From contig JARWIR010000016.1 in NCBI GenBank assembly GCA_029959085.1, positions 4,757,441 to 4,821,440 of the forward strand: a DNA stretch of 64,000 nt. The letters are read 5' to 3'. Below are positions 21,464-35,094 of the stretch, in pieces. The notes under the pieces were generated by a model, which searched no databases, was not told the origin of the DNA, and saw nothing but the letters and a program-made list of their open reading frames with translations. Positions within the stretch are counted from its first letter, which is position 1, and each line of letters opens with the position of its first letter. The DNA comes from Nemophila menziesii (taxonomy: Eukaryota > Streptophyta > Magnoliopsida > Boraginales > Hydrophyllaceae). The translations under genes were made by a program, and so were the position numbers.

Positions 21464-23435
21464 ATGGCTTCAACTCAAAGCTTTAAACCAACATTGACGG
21501 CGGTTTGCCGTTTAAACCCAAAAGCAAAACACCAGTCGCAGAATCAAGTTTCTTTACCGACCACCACTATATCAAGAAGGTGTTGGGGTATATTCATATC
21601 CGTGTTGCCGTTGAGCTTTCTTTCATTATCTAATCAGCCAACACTAGCTAGAGAAAGACGCACCAAAAAGAATATCCCTCTTGAGGATTATCTCACTTCT
21701 CGTTAGTCTCTCTCTCTTCTTTAACTCTTTTCTTTTCTATATGTGCCTAATGTCTCACATAGCTTTGTAAATTGATGACCATTCAAGTAATTTACCCAAA
21801 TTTTTAAGTAACTATGTGAATTTAGTGTAAAAAGTAATCAGTTTACGTGTCCTGTTTCCAACTCCCGATCCATTGTCATTTTTTGGCCGACTCGTTAAAA
21901 TCGAAATTTAGACATTTGTATGAGCTTCTCAATAATTGCATTCATCAAGAAGTCATATTAAAAGTTTTACCTACTACCCTCCGTTTCTCATGTTGAACCT
22001 GTTTATAATTTAATTATTGTTATCTGATTAATTGGTAGATTGTTGATAACAGTGAAAATCCCCATGGGACAGCTTGTTATGTGAGTTCACTGCAGATATC
22101 ACTGCAGATAATAATGTTATGTAATATTTTTGAAATGCGCAAATTGTTTGACCAACTCTTGCAAACATGTTCTAGACATATTTTATGAAATCTAGTTAGT
22201 TATGGGATGTTTTTCGAACAAAAAAAAAAGTAATGGGATGTTCAGCTTAAGAATATTTTTTATTAGGCTGTCTAAGCTAATTAATCAGTTTAGGAGGACA
22301 ATTAAAACGGTTTTTGCGACCGATTAATCGACCGTATGCCTAGAAGGACCTTCTAGCCATGTAGCGGCGAGAACTTTTGTGCATATACATGTATTGAGCT
22401 TAATCTCGACCCGGAAACTTAAGCTACTTGGTGTTTTAGTCTTGGGAACACGAATACAATTGATCCTTGTTTAACACTGAAATTTTATTGGGCTTCTCCA
22501 TTTGTTAGGGTTTAAGTAATTAAGTGAATGTTCTTCTTTTCCAGTTTTCCCTCGAGTATGGTCTTAAAGATCTTCCAGTATGTGCTGAAAATTTGAAAAG
22601 ATTGAGGAACATAAGGATTAGTATACACAACGATGTATTACTTATGGAGTGCAATTTTGATATAAATCTATAGCATATGCATAGCCATTTGGTATTTTTG
22701 TGGCCTTGTTTCCAAGAAACTCGAAATGGCTCCTTATGTTTTGCTATTGTTTTCCTAAAAGCAGCAGATGGAATCAAATACTATGATATAGTTGAAGGGA
22801 AGGGTCCTGTAGCTGTGACAGGCTCAACAGTGCAGGTACATTTTGACTGTTTATACCGTGGTATAACCGCACTATCGAGCCGTGAATCTAAAATCTTAGC
22901 CGGAAATCGCATAATTGCACAGGTCCTTCCTTCTCTCTCTGTTTGTAATAATTATTAACACAACAAAACACAACACACTGATATCTAGTTGTTGTCCATT
23001 CTTAAGTAGCCATACGAATTCCAGATCGGAGCACCCCCAGGAAAAGAGAGAAAGCGCGACTTTGTGGATAACCCAAATGGATTATTCTCCGCACAGGCTG
23101 CACCAAAGCCTCCTAAGATCATGTACTCCATAACCGAAGGGATGAAAGTTGGGGGAAAGGTAATAACATATTATATTATATTTGTTCTTCATCTAAATGC
23201 ATCAAAAATTTATTTGTTCTTTTGCAGAGAACTGTTATTGTTCCTCCTGAGGCTGGCTATGGTCAAAGGGGGATAAATGAGATCCCGGTAACACCCGAAT
23301 TAATATTTCATATATTCTTTATTTACCCATTCTTTAAGTAACCTTACAGAATTTCTGAATATTTTTGTGCAGCCAGGGGCAACATTTGACCTCAACATTG
23401 AACTTTTGGAAGTTAAAACTCCACAGCGGAGTTGA
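21464..23435 (+). CDS. FKBP18: FKBP-type peptidyl-prolyl isomerase, thylakoid lumen (FKBP18-like)
   Basis: FKBPs catalyse cis-trans isomerisation of peptidyl-proline bonds; this one should act in the thylakoid lumen. Five exons: 21464-21701, 22765-22922, 23010-23159, 23228-23287 and 23373-23435, all in phase, giving about 222 residues. Residues 1-40 look like a plastid transit peptide, followed by a twin-arginine-type lumen signal (SRRCWGIFISVLPLSFLSL). The FKBP domain begins DGIKYYDIVEGKGPVAVTGS and ends PPEAGYGQRGINEIPPGATF, then NIELLEVKTP. It contains the lineage-specific insert KERKRDFVDNPNGLFSAQAA, which I associate with Arabidopsis FKBP18 (At1g20810). Intron 1 is over 1 kb. The long insert and several changed pocket residues make catalytic activity uncertain, as for many lumenal FKBPs. 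Confidence 0.92.
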
Positions 23436-23641
23436 GTTAACATGCATAGGACTTCAACGGGGCTATGTAAATTAGAGTTTATACCTTATTCTTTATGTTT
23501 GAGAAAAAACTATAACTTCTTGCACGAGACAACATTTTTTTTATATAATTTTAGTGTACAACCAATATGTTATTTGGTTCATGTATACTAATATCAAAGT
23601 GTTGAAGGGGAACTTTTAACAACCAAGAATGTCTAAAGAGT

Positions 23642-23914
23642 TAAATACAATTACTCCTCCTGAACTATCCCAAAGAAACTGAAACGCCCCTCAATTATTT
23701 AAACTACCTGACTGCTCTCCTCATTATCGTTTTGATGCTAAAACACTCTCTCCAAGCCTACTTTTTTAGAATTAACATCTTTGTATCCCATTAAAAACAC
23801 TTTCGAATGATTGAATTATGGACAGAGGGGGTGTTTTAGAATCAAAGTAATAATTGAAGGAAGCAATCAAGTAATTAAAACAGTTCAAGGGGTCAGGGGT
23901 GTAATTGCATTAAA
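23642..23914. mobile_element. fold-back MITE between FKBP18 and PMI1
   Basis: Second copy of the MITE in MLO intron 4. Left end AATACAATTACTCCTCCTGA and right end GGGGTGTAATTGCATTAA are imperfect inverted repeats. Inner blocks CGCCCCTCAATTATTTAAAC and GGGGGTGTTTTAGAATCAAA match the first copy. It sits between two convergent genes. Confidence 0.7.
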
Positions 23915-24270
23915 CCCATGTCTAAACTATGGAATCTTGTTTATATGTTTAGTGTTCATTTTCTTCTAAGTGTTGCAAAATGCTATTAGAACATAAATAA
24001 TCCATATATTATCTTAAAGAATCTTTTATCTAAGAGTACATTCATCTTTCATCTTCATTTGCATCTTCATTTTCCTTTATCCCTCCTTTCTTGTTCATAA
24101 TATCTAATATAGATTGTATTAACCTAGATACATAAATTTCAGTCTAACACATACAAATCCGAAGAAGAGTATGACTCACTTTTCCGACTATTATACACAG
24201 CCGTAGCTAGCTACATGAACATATCAAAATACTCTTAATCTAGAAACAAAAAACAAAAAACAAAAAAACA

Positions 24271-26816
24271 CTAGTTGGTGAATTTGATATCTGGATTTCT
24301 TATAGGTTTGAGCCACATATCAGCCATAATTCGAGATGAGATGCTCCATAATACATCTTGAGTCTTCGAAACTTTCGTCTTTCCTTTCTTGGTCGGCTTT
24401 CCTACTCCATAAGCTACTAGCCACTGCATAGCAGTCAACCTTTGCTTCTCACAATCCCAATTACTGTTTTGCCCTCCCGTCTTTACTTTCAAACCTCCGA
24501 CATACAAACTCGTCACTTTAAACCTCTTTTCCTCATCGTATTGATCAATCTCCATCTCCGCTTGAGTTCCATGTATTAACACTATAAAAGGAGCTCCTAC
24601 TGCTTCGAATTGCCTAATAGGATCACGTAATTGAATAACTACTGATATTAATACAGTTGAAGCGCAGTTTTGTTTATCTTTTATCCAATCCTCGAGAGGA
24701 GTGGCTGATGCGAATAAGTTACCGCTGTTTCGTCTCTTAAGAGACGATACATCGAATGGAGCTTCTTCTTCAGCAATCTCAGTTTGAATCTTTAAAGCTT
24801 CGATAGCCATTGATTCAATCTTTTGTAGTGAGAATGCGAGAATCTCGTCTAATGTTAATGGATCTTCGCTCACATTCCAAATTCCAGTTGAAAGTCTCTC
24901 TTTTCGACCCGTGCTCATTGCGTTTACCATGGCTTTGACTGTAGCGATTGTACGAGCTGCGCTTGAACTTGCGCCTTCTATGTGTCGTCCTTGAATTATA
25001 GCAGAAGCAATTCCTTCAAAAGCTATCTTCTCTGCTGTTTTACCTGTAAAGATTAAAAACCTCACATTATATAAACTAAGCTAGTGTAGATTCTAGTTAT
25101 GGTAATAACTTTGTGATATACTTTAATATTACCTACAAGTTCATCCATGGGCATTAGAGAAAATATCTCAGAGGCAAGTTCTTCAGGGCCTAAAGCTGCC
25201 ATCATCTGAAATAACTCGAATCCATTTGTTGACTCGCTTGATGAAAGAATTAATGGTTTTGATATCTGCATAGCAAGTTTCGGGGAGTCCCGTTTTGTCT
25301 CTAAATTATTTAGAGGATTCATGGCTGCTAAATATCCTCCGTTTCTTGTTTGAACTACACAACCCAATCCCTTTCCTAGATCAGGTAAGAAAACCTTTGA
25401 TTCAGTTTCTTCGGAGAGCTTCGTTTGAGGGAGTATTTGTTCTTGATGATCAATATCGGATTCACTATTTTCCGAATCCTCGAGCTTTTGAAGAAACTCT
25501 CGGGTTACTGTTTCCTCTTCTGCGTCTAACTTTTCTGATCCAGTTTCTTCATCGGATTTCACAAATTTTTCCTCTTTCATTATGGACTCTAGAGCTTTTA
25601 TCTGCTCGGCTATGGAATTAAGTTCCATGTATCTCTTAGAGAGAATTTGATCCTTCACTATCTCTTTGTCTTGAATTTCAACACCTTTATCCACAACCTC
25701 AAACTCCGGAAATTCAAAATCTTCTACCTTATTTTCCGGCTCCAAAGCGGAACTCGAAGGCTTAGGTGCCGGTTCGTCAAGGTTTAATTCATCCATTCCT
25801 TGAAGATCTGGGGTTGATCCTGATCCTGCTTCTTTCTGTGAAGTTGTTGAAGCCTCAGCTCGAAATACTTTAGGACTAGGGACACTAAACGATGTTTTTG
25901 ATTGACGACGTGCAAAGGAAGGGGAATTATTCGTACCTTTCTCCAATTTTTGTCCGTAAATTCCTATTCCTCCATCTTTTTCCATTATCTGAAACCCTAG
26001 TTTTAATACAAGTTCACCGCCTTTAGCTTTCCCCGAAAGAATAAAACTCGTGTCCCATTGTCGAATCCTAGTACCTTCAAAGCTCTTCTCGATCGATTCT
26101 TGTACCAATTTACTTAAATCAACCGAACTTTTCCCGAAATCAAGCTCTCCAGCGTCAACTGCTAACGCGTAAATTAAGAACGGGCGAGGCTCGAATTTCA
26201 TGTGTGTTCCACTACCAGGAGTGAAGTAAACATTACACCGAATAAATAAAGTCTCTTCAAAATCAGCAGCTCCTTGTGAAACTCTTGAAGGCATAGTTTG
26301 GACTCCTCCCTCCTTGCTTTCTTTTTTTCTAACGCAAACTGAAAGTCGAAGACCGTTCATGGAACTTGATAGACCTTGAACAGCTACAACTTCAACGGAA
26401 AACAAACAACTTAGCTTCTGCATTCCGAGATGAGATAAAGCTCGAAACGGCTTCCAATTCCATATCCCTTTCTTCTCCGAGGTAGTATCTACTTTATCTT
26501 CGAACTTCTTCAAATCGTGAGTTTTCTCAACCTGCTCATCGTTAGGCTTTGTCCGTGAAAGCCATGGAGATAAAGACATTCGCCTTGAGCGAAGTTTAGG
26601 ATTGGTCTTTTCCTCATTTCGGTCTTTGGGTATCTCTTCCTTTATGGAGGAAATGGAAGGAGATGAGGTTCTTGGAAGAACAAGAGAGGTGGTTCTTCGT
26701 TTAGTTGCTGATGAATTTTGAGAATGGTAAAGGTTTTCGCTGAGTGCTTCGAGTTCTTCTAATAGTTGACTGTTTGAATTTCTTCTACCTCCTCTAGTAC
26801 CAGTTGATGATGCCAT
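24271..26816 (-). CDS. PMI1: PLASTID MOVEMENT IMPAIRED 1 (PMI1)
   Basis: PMI1 is a plant-specific cytoplasmic or peripheral membrane protein needed for light-driven chloroplast and nuclear positioning through actin. Two exons, 25133-26816 and 24271-25043, are joined across an 89-bp GT-AG intron inside ...DELVG/KTAEK, giving about 818 residues against about 843 in Arabidopsis (from memory). The N-terminus has QLLEELEALSENLY and RRMSLSPWLSR. An NT-C2 domain follows at about residues 130-285 (KLSCLFSVEVVAVQGL, then MPSRVSQGAADFEETLF). The central acidic part contains NLDEPAP, FEVVDKGVE and LGKGLGCVVQTRNGGYLAAM. The second exon holds FEGIASAIIQGR and RRLTA-type text (KQRLTAMQWLVAYG) and ends SSRIMADMWLKPIRNPD. 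There are no internal stops. It converges on FKBP18 with about 835 bp between the stop codons. Confidence 0.96.
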
Positions 26817-27430
26817 GATTGAGATTTAATGGAGAATGGAGATTGTGATGGAATATAAAGACAAAAAAATTGTCTTTTTGAGGTTAAGAAAGTTCCATGG
26901 CAGAGCATTACCCGGAGCTTTGTGAACCAAGGATATTAATGGCCTTAAGATGTGAAAGATAAGGCAGTAACGTACCTATTTTTTTCCGTGAGGGATACAC
27001 AAGCATGCATAAATTTATTATGAGTGTGACAGATTACCAAACAGTTTTTAAGTCTGAATGCTATATTCCCTTAATATGGGGACCGGAAAACGAAAGAAAA
27101 AGAGATCACTTTCATCACGAAACTCTTGCTATGTGCGAGATCTAGAAAAGAATCGAACCATTTTGGGTTTGTTGTACGCAATTTTACCATACATATTCAT
27201 AAGAAGTCTGTTTCGACATAGATATTGAAAAATCAAGAAAATGACCCCTGGAATGCATTTATGGGATTTAATTTTATATTTTTCGAGCAACAAGAAGCAG
27301 TAGAAATTCACAAGCTGCAGGTACTGTTTCATTCAAGGGGAATTTTATTGATAATTATAATGTTTTTGGTGATTGATCTTTGTATTCATTATAAAATCCA
27401 AGTAACAACGATAATTAAATGGGTAACTGT
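26817..27430. other. PMI1 upstream region
   Basis: This is the likely PMI1 leader and promoter. A GGAATATAAAGACAAAA TATA-like stretch on the plus strand near 26851 is not in the gene's orientation. No other feature is visible. Confidence 0.4.
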
Positions 27431-27639
27431 CCAATAAATCCCTCCATGTGTACCATTTTTTAAAAGTCAAAAGGTTCGAATTTATTTGAGGTTAACAATT
27501 TCTTTTGCTCTCCTTATAAAATCTTTGGGTTTTTGATTTTATTGTCTAATGTATCAAAAAATTATCAAAAAAACTATTAATAACAAATCATTAAATATAT
27601 TACAAAACAAATATTCATAAAGACAGATCAATAAATTGT

Positions 27640-28395
27640 AAAAGATTTTCGTTAAGTTATGAAAAAATTATAATTCTAAAAATTGAATTATGGAAAATTT
27701 TCATAACTCAAAGAAACACAATAAGTAAATAGCAAATAAAAAATACTATTTAGTTACGAGCAAAATCTGATGCCTAATAAAATTAAATTATTGTTAGATT
27801 ATAAGAAAACTCATATAACTCAATAATTAGATTTACGAAAAAAATTCCAAACTCAAAAAAGAAAAAGAAAAGTAAACATTAAGTAGAAGATGTTATGGAG
27901 TTACACTCAAAATCTTATGACTCAAAGAAGTTCAAATATGTTGTTGAGTTATACCAAAACCCAGATAATTCAAAAAGTTGAGTTACGAAAAAATTCTCAT
28001 AATTTAAAAAATAATAATAAATAAAAGATATTATTGAGTTACAGCAAAATCTCATAACTCAAGAAAATTAAAATGTTGCTATTGAGTTATATTTAAATTC
28101 TCATAATTCAAAAAAACTGAGTAACGAGAAAATTCTCGTAACTCAAAAAAGAAAAACAATAAGTAAATTAAGTAAAAATGTTATTGAGTTACGGGCAAAA
28201 TCCCCATATAACTCAAAGAGTTATATAAAAATTCTCATGACTCAGAAAGAAAATTCAAACACTAAATGTCACTTTTGAGATAAAAGAAAAATCCCAAAAC
28301 TCAAAAAAAAATTGAGTTACAAAAAAAATTTGTAACTCATAATGAAAATTCAATACTAAAACATCATTATTGAGTTTACACGATAATTCTCATAT
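27640..28395. repeat. degenerate AT-rich repeat built on GAGTTA/TAACTC
   Basis: About 750 bases in which imperfect units of TTGAGTTACGAAAAAATTCT, CATAACTCAAAAAA and close variants recur at least ten times at irregular spacing. Because each unit contains GAGTTA followed by TAACTC, the tract is both tandem and locally inverted. GC content is very low and there is no coding signal. It could be an old amplified MITE or a minor satellite. Confidence 0.55.
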
Positions 28396-28850
28396 TTTAG
28401 TTTGGACTTGGGATCCTTGGCGGGATTTTCAAATATTAAACAATAGTTAATATATTTCAGATTAAATTACAAGCAAAAGTTAATACTACGCCGCGTTCGT
28501 CATTCAATATAAAGGTATGCTTAAAGAAACTCAAAATATGATATCTTTTTACGCAAAAAGTAAAACATAATTGTGGTAGGAAAGAAATAGAAAATGAAGG
28601 TTTTAGAGGATATTGTTCCTAATTAAACAGACCTTTAACAAAAATTTACTAAAACAGGGATTAGATTGTATGGTGGAGATGAGCTTTCACCGCCCTGTAT
28701 AACCCATCGCATATATAATCAATCTTAATCTTATATTCCTAATGATTTAGTTTACTATACATATTTATTTTTCTTTTTTATAATGATTAATTTTAGTTAA
28801 AATTAATTTAGAAGATTAAGATTTATTATAAGATTTTTATTCAATGGGTT
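28396..28850. other. AT-rich intergenic DNA
   Basis: No frame or repeat recognised between the GAGTTA tract and the second MULE-like copy. Confidence 0.4.
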
Positions 28851-30097
28851 TTGAAAATCCCTCCTCAATATCCAAGCACTTCCCAACAATCTATTTTTTT
28901 ACTAAAGGCCACTAATAAGATTTTAACACTATAATCTAGTTTTTCACTATTTATTATACCCTCATTTGTTATTTACCTACTATATATACGAAATTATACA
29001 TATAAATTATAAATTGTAAATACACCCTACCTTTTATCCTCTCCCCACCCCAACACAACTCCTATATTTCGCAGCTCCATTTTTTCGCAACCACCCTATT
29101 CTCCTCTTCCACCCCAACATAGCTCGGGAAGCTTGGATATATGGTAGGAAACCCCGAGATCACCGTTGGAGGTTGGTTAGTTTTCGTAGCCATAGTTCGC
29201 AGGTGGTTCGTAGGTAAATGTATGCAGATCGGAGCTCGAGATACATGTCCATTTTCCATTCGCATGTAGTGGATTTCAGGTATATTTACTCGTTCATGGA
29301 TTTCCAAGTTAAGCAGAGAATTCTTAGTTTGTGGATCTACTTGTTTGATGTATGAAGTAGATTCGCTCGAGGTTAGCTTGTTTGTGAACAAATTGGTGAT
29401 GAAGTTCAAAATGCTTGAGTACATGTGTCGGAGTACAATGAAGTTCTACATATCATGAGTGCTCAGTGGAATGATACTTGACGTCATTCACAATGTTTAT
29501 TTAAAAAAAAATTAATTAATTTCAAACGTAAATAGTTATTGTAAGAAGTTCTTTTTGTTTGTTATTTCGTATTTATTTAACCTTTTATTAATTGTTACGT
29601 ATTATTTAATTAGGATTGTGTTTTTTACTTCATTAAGTGTTGTAATATTATTTTTCTAATGATAGATATGAATTTATATGTGTTTTGGTTTTACTCATCG
29701 TTTTTACTGAGTACTAAGTATCTTTTGTTGACTAAACTCAATAATTTTTTTTGATACTCGAAGAATGAGATACTCAGTGAATTTTTCCGATATACAGTGA
29801 TTTTTCCGATACTTAGTTAACTCACTGAGTATACCGCGGTGGCGGCGACGGTGATGTTTGGTGGTTGCTTGTTAGTGGTGGTGGTCGATGGTGATTCTTA
29901 GTGAGTCGATACTCACTGAGTTGGTGATCCATGCTTAATGCCACTTTTTTTTCTTATGTGGTTTTTATTTTATTTGAGAGTATTTTAGTATTTGGTCACC
30001 CATAAGATTGGATAGTGGCCTCTTTGAAAAAGAATCTAGCCACATGTACTCTATAGGCCATAAAATTCATCTCCAAGACCCCATAGGTCAATCACCC
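28851..30097. mobile_element. second MULE-like element (relative of 6984-8451)
   Basis: The right end read backwards, GGGTGATTGACCTATGGGGT then CTT, matches the reverse-complemented right end of the first copy (GGTCAATCACCCACAGGGTC-type). The inner left text TTTTTTACTAAAGGCCAC matches the first copy at about 7050. It shares the same unusual inner blocks: TACTGAGTACTAAG-type ACTGAG repeats, and a G-rich segment (GGCGGCGACGGTGATG, then TGGTGGTGGTCGATGG). A C-rich segment at 29036-29120 is the counterpart of the cargo region. The left boundary and target duplication are unclear. Confidence 0.5.
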
Positions 30098-30535
30098 TTT
30101 TAATTATTGAAGACTAGTCTTTAACAAATGTATGAATATTCAATATTGTAAGCAATATTAAAATTTTATCATTATTTTGGTGTTCAAAATTTACTTGAAT
30201 TTTGATTAATATCTAATGTAATTCGCTACATTAAATTTTAACTTCAATGAATAACGAATATTAGGGTAATCCCACAACCCCTCATCGATTTATATTTGGT
30301 CGAAACAAAATCAAATGTACCAACCACATAAACAACGAGTTAATCAACTAAACTAGAAAATAAATATAGAAGAAAATTCAAAAGAGTTATAACCAAATTA
30401 AAGGTAAAGACCAAACTAAAAAACGGAATGAAAATTCTCACCCAAGAAACACTAATAGCATCGATGCCACAACGATGAGTGGCGAAGATCCAAAAAAAAA
30501 AACATCAACAACTTATCATTAAAATAGATGAGTTC
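30098..30535. other. intergenic, nothing recognised
   Basis: AT-rich, without coding or repeat signals that I can assign. Confidence 0.35.
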
Positions 30536-32087
30536 TGGTGTCTCCCCATTTGTGATGATTTAATATTAGTTGGAGACATCCTTTTTAATGTTTTAAGAAG
30601 TCTAGTAGTCGATTTTCTCATGTATTATTACACTTTCCTATTTCTTGTCTTGATTTAATTATTTATTATTTTTAGAGCATATTTGGTTTAATTATTTATT
30701 TAGTGTGAAGCTTTAAAGATATATATGGAGATTAATTAGATGCCAAGTCAATTCTAAGAGATAAAGGAAAGAAGATATACATGGAAATTGGAGAAAAGAA
30801 AGGAAAAGCTAAGATATGGAAAGATAAAGTTGCCAAATAAATCTGAATTCCAGCACCTACTACCATATAAGTGATCATAGCTCAAGATTGGCTAGGAATT
30901 TGGAAGAATGGTATGAAGCAAAGTTAAAGATCTTTGCGAGACGATCAGTTTCGACTATTGGAGCGCGTCAAACAGATAAGTATTGAAGCAGTTATGACCA
31001 AAACAAAAAAGCGGCAGATTATTACCTTTTTTATATTTTTAGGGTTACGAATTTGAGTTGGGCTAGGAGTCCATTACTTGTCTTCCACTCCAAGAAAACG
31101 AATTAGGGCTTCCAAGACACCTATAAATACACCCTTAAACCATTGTAAACATGTCCTTGCTCAGTGCCAAGTATAGGCTTAGTCCTTGCTTGTATTTTCT
31201 CAGTTTTAAATATTAGCTTAGTCCTTTAATTTAATATTCATCCTTAGTATCAAGCTATTCATCCAAGAAGCAAGCTGGCCTATAGAGGAAGACAAGAAGC
31301 ACGAAGTTGGAGAGTGACAAACTCCTATTCTACATCTCACCTTCTCTATATTTAGGGAAATTAGCTATAGATTTGTGGTTTCACCATATTTCTAAGATTT
31401 TATTCTGTAAGTTTTACTTTTAATTGTTCGGTTATTTATTTTGTCTACATTCATTAATACTATTTGTTATTTTAATTGATTTGAGTTTGGCGTATATTGT
31501 TATTATGTGTTTTGCCTTATTGTTCCAGCCCTAGATTTGGCCAATCTTATGACTATTCTTAGTTATTGACAACACCACATAATCGTTTAGTAGTGACTCT
31601 ATCTAGATAGCCATAAATGTTTGATTTAACCACCAATCCTTACTCAAGGTTTCTTTACCCAAGATCCTAGTAGTGGAGAGGTTGCTCCTAAGTCCACCCT
31701 GAAGGGGGTTAGGTAGAATTTAGAATCCCGATTAATATATAATGCTCAATTCACCATAATATTATAATAACTTAGTATTAGACTCATATTAGTGACCCTA
31801 ATTTATCTAACTTACATTCATATTTATTTATCTGCATTCGTATTTGTTTATTTCATATCAGATATTTATTCATCTTATCCTATTTTTATATAAACATCTA
31901 AATTCATCTACGCTTATTTAATACAAGTAGATCTAACGGATTAAATCCCTGCGAACGAATTGACATATCATTAAAATTTGCAAATGATATGTAATACTTG
32001 CAGTGAGTTTCTCGTGGTAGAGAAGGTTGTGTGTCCTTTATTATTATCTTATTTATCTGTTTATTTACCACACCTTTGCCCCCACCA
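30536..32087 (+). mobile_element. LTR of an Athila/Tat-like element (copy D, plus strand)
   Basis: The LTR starts TGGTGTCTCCCCATTTGTGA and ends CCCCACCA, followed by AGTT, which are the first bases of the usual spacer before the primer-binding site; the site itself is lost. It is the reverse complement of the LTR at 43723-45295: for example AATACTTGCAGTGAGTTTC near 31990, and CGGATTAAATCCCTGCGAACG near 31938. It also contains CACCCTGAAGGGGGTTAGG-type text that recurs in that copy. A second LTR was not found. Confidence 0.7.
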
Positions 32088-34009
32088 AGTTCAAATCTCA
32101 ATTGAGGGGGAGAAAGTCGACTACAATTCTAGTGACCACCAAGGACAGGAACTTGACAATTGCAGTAATGAAATAGAACTTGGCAGTTCCATGCCAACTA
32201 AATACACCCTCGCCCAAATATTATCATCAGAAACATAAACGTTAAGGTTCAAAGCAGATAACACACATCTTTCTCCAACCAGTATCCACTTCAAACTGTC
32301 CCATTCCTATTGGTTAAACCCCAAGAATAAATAGATAAGAACCATATATGAATGAAATACAAATACCCTGCAGAACCCCCCTATACTATCATCCATAAAA
32401 TATATGAAGCAAAGAAGAATTATAAAGTACCCAATATAACCATCTAGAATGGAGATGAATATCGATTTATAGAGACAAACACTCCTAAATTAAACCAGAG
32501 TACCTTCTCAGACTCGGACATTAGGGGACACACCATATAATGGCATTGGAAGAAGAGATATTAAAGCTAGTTGATGAACTGCAACATCAAGCAGCGACAC
32601 AAATTTCAAGTAGAATATATCAAGAAGAATCAACCTGGGACCAAGTCAAGAAGAAACACCTACAAATAATAACATTAAACACAATATCTAGAATTCCAAC
32701 TCCACCACCCATTATAAACCAAATAATCCCCACTCAAACGATAATCGAGACATGCAACTGACGAGTGAACGGACATACTTGTAATCACCAACTTCGTTAT
32801 CATTCAAAGTAAAGAATATCTTAGATACGTATAGCCGCAATATTCAAACCCAAACATATACAATCCCATAAACACACCAACTTCCCAAAACATAAAAAAA
32901 GGAGAAGGTGAATAACCATAGTAATGGTAATCCTCAAACAAAATGAGATAGAGGTCGCAAAACATCTTGACGGCATATAATAAAAGCTCTTGGTAGAAGG
33001 GTTCAAACAAAAACCGAAGAGGATCAAAGTACTTCACACAAATAAACACCTAAATTGAGAAAACCCAAACAAACAAACATGATACTTGTTGTATAAAGAA
33101 AGCATAAGAGGTTAGAGTTGAAATTAACAACATCACCCTTAATCAAAGTCAACTAAGACAATAGGCAGCATCATCAGACTAGCAAAAGTGAAGCGGTAAA
33201 TATGACTAGGGTTGTAGCAAATCTACACGAGAAATACACCAATAAAGAATACCAAAGGAAAATCTTGAAACAATACGTCAACCTAATATACCAAAAATAT
33301 CCCTAAGTAAAAAAGTACCTTGTCTTAATAATTTACAAGCACAACCGACAAGACCATATGATAGATGCAACCCTTGATTGAAATAGTATCGCCTCATATT
33401 ATTAGAGAATTAGCCAAATACGACTATTTAAAAACCATTAGGATGGTCTGGAGGTAATTATGCCTCGACAGAACTTCTAACATATAACAAAATCCCATTG
33501 TGCGTCTATAGGTATAAAATTACCTATAAATACATGTTGTGCCTAATAGAGCATAAAAATTCCACCAATAGAATTGCTTATAGAGATATCAGAATTGAGA
33601 AGTTAGAGAAGGAGATTTGGAGAAGTGTCAAATATGTCGAAGATAGGATAAATCTTATTTATCTCTTAATGTGTTTGATGATAACTGAAACAAGACACTA
33701 CGTATTATTATGACTCAAGAGATATATGGAGGTTTAGAATGTATTTATGAACAGTGATTCTAGAGTAATGAATATAATGTCCCACTTTTTGGAGATGTGC
33801 ATGGGGTATTTATAGATATTTTGGGTCTACAAATGAGGCTCTTGTGGGTCCCTAGTCACGTTCGTTCATGTTTATAATGCAAAGAGATGATTCCTTTGAT
33901 CATTAAGTATGTGTATAGTAATTTTATACACATACTAAAATTAAATTAAATAAGGTTTACAGAATTTTATACTATGGGAGAAAAATATTAAAGGTGTATA
34001 TAAGAAGAG
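32088..34009. other. unassigned intergenic DNA
   Basis: Roughly 1.9 kb with several short open frames that lack family motifs or splice structure. It may be decayed retroelement sequence joined to the LTR end, but nothing visible proves this. Confidence 0.35.
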
Positions 34010-34160
34010 GAGTGAGAGGTACAAGGCTCGAACCCCTCCCTAAACATGGGTAACCTAGTTCTGATTTACCATAAGAATATATATGGGAGACATGTATATC
34101 TCCGTGGGATTAGTCAGGTGCGCGCAAGCTAGCCCGGATCACTCATATAATCAGTAAAAA
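34010..34160 (+). mobile_element. Au-like SINE fragment
   Basis: Contains a B-box-like GGCTCGAACCCCT at about 34025. It then has CATGGGTAACCTAGTTCTGA, and the Au-type tail GGGATTAGTCAGGTGCGCGC followed by AAGCTAGCCCGGAT, then a short A-run near 34157. The same blocks appear in reverse at 2572-2838. The 5' head is incomplete. Confidence 0.65.
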
Positions 34161-34449
34161 AAAGGATATTACGAAGCAGGGCGTATATAAGAATTTAACT
34201 CCAATATTTTTTTCTTGTCAAACGAAATCAAGAATTTAAGGGGATTTTAGTTTATAAGGCTCAATCTATATCCCACTTTCTGTTTTAAATTCCAAAAGCA
34301 ACCATCCCCTAACTAGTCCAACTAGAATGGGGATTGTACCAAAATACCCCAAAACCCTTTCCCACAATGAAAAACAAAAATCTCACCCCCAACCTTATTA
34401 AGCACCGGATGAAACCCCCCACCCCATTCTTATCTTCCCTCTCACCCAA

Positions 34450-35094
<645 letters not shown>

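Noticed and set aside
22836..22922. Intron starting at CAG/GTACAT within FKBP18 exon 2
   Set aside because: The sequence reads through as conserved FKBP text (VHFDC...), so the GT is coding.
27640..28395. Spaced repeats as CRISPR or telomere-like array
   Set aside because: Units are degenerate and unevenly spaced, the organism is a plant, and the telomere unit TTTAGGG is absent.
32540..32761. Plus-strand 73-codon acidic ORF
   Set aside because: No homologous motif, no splice structure, surrounded by unassigned AT-rich DNA.
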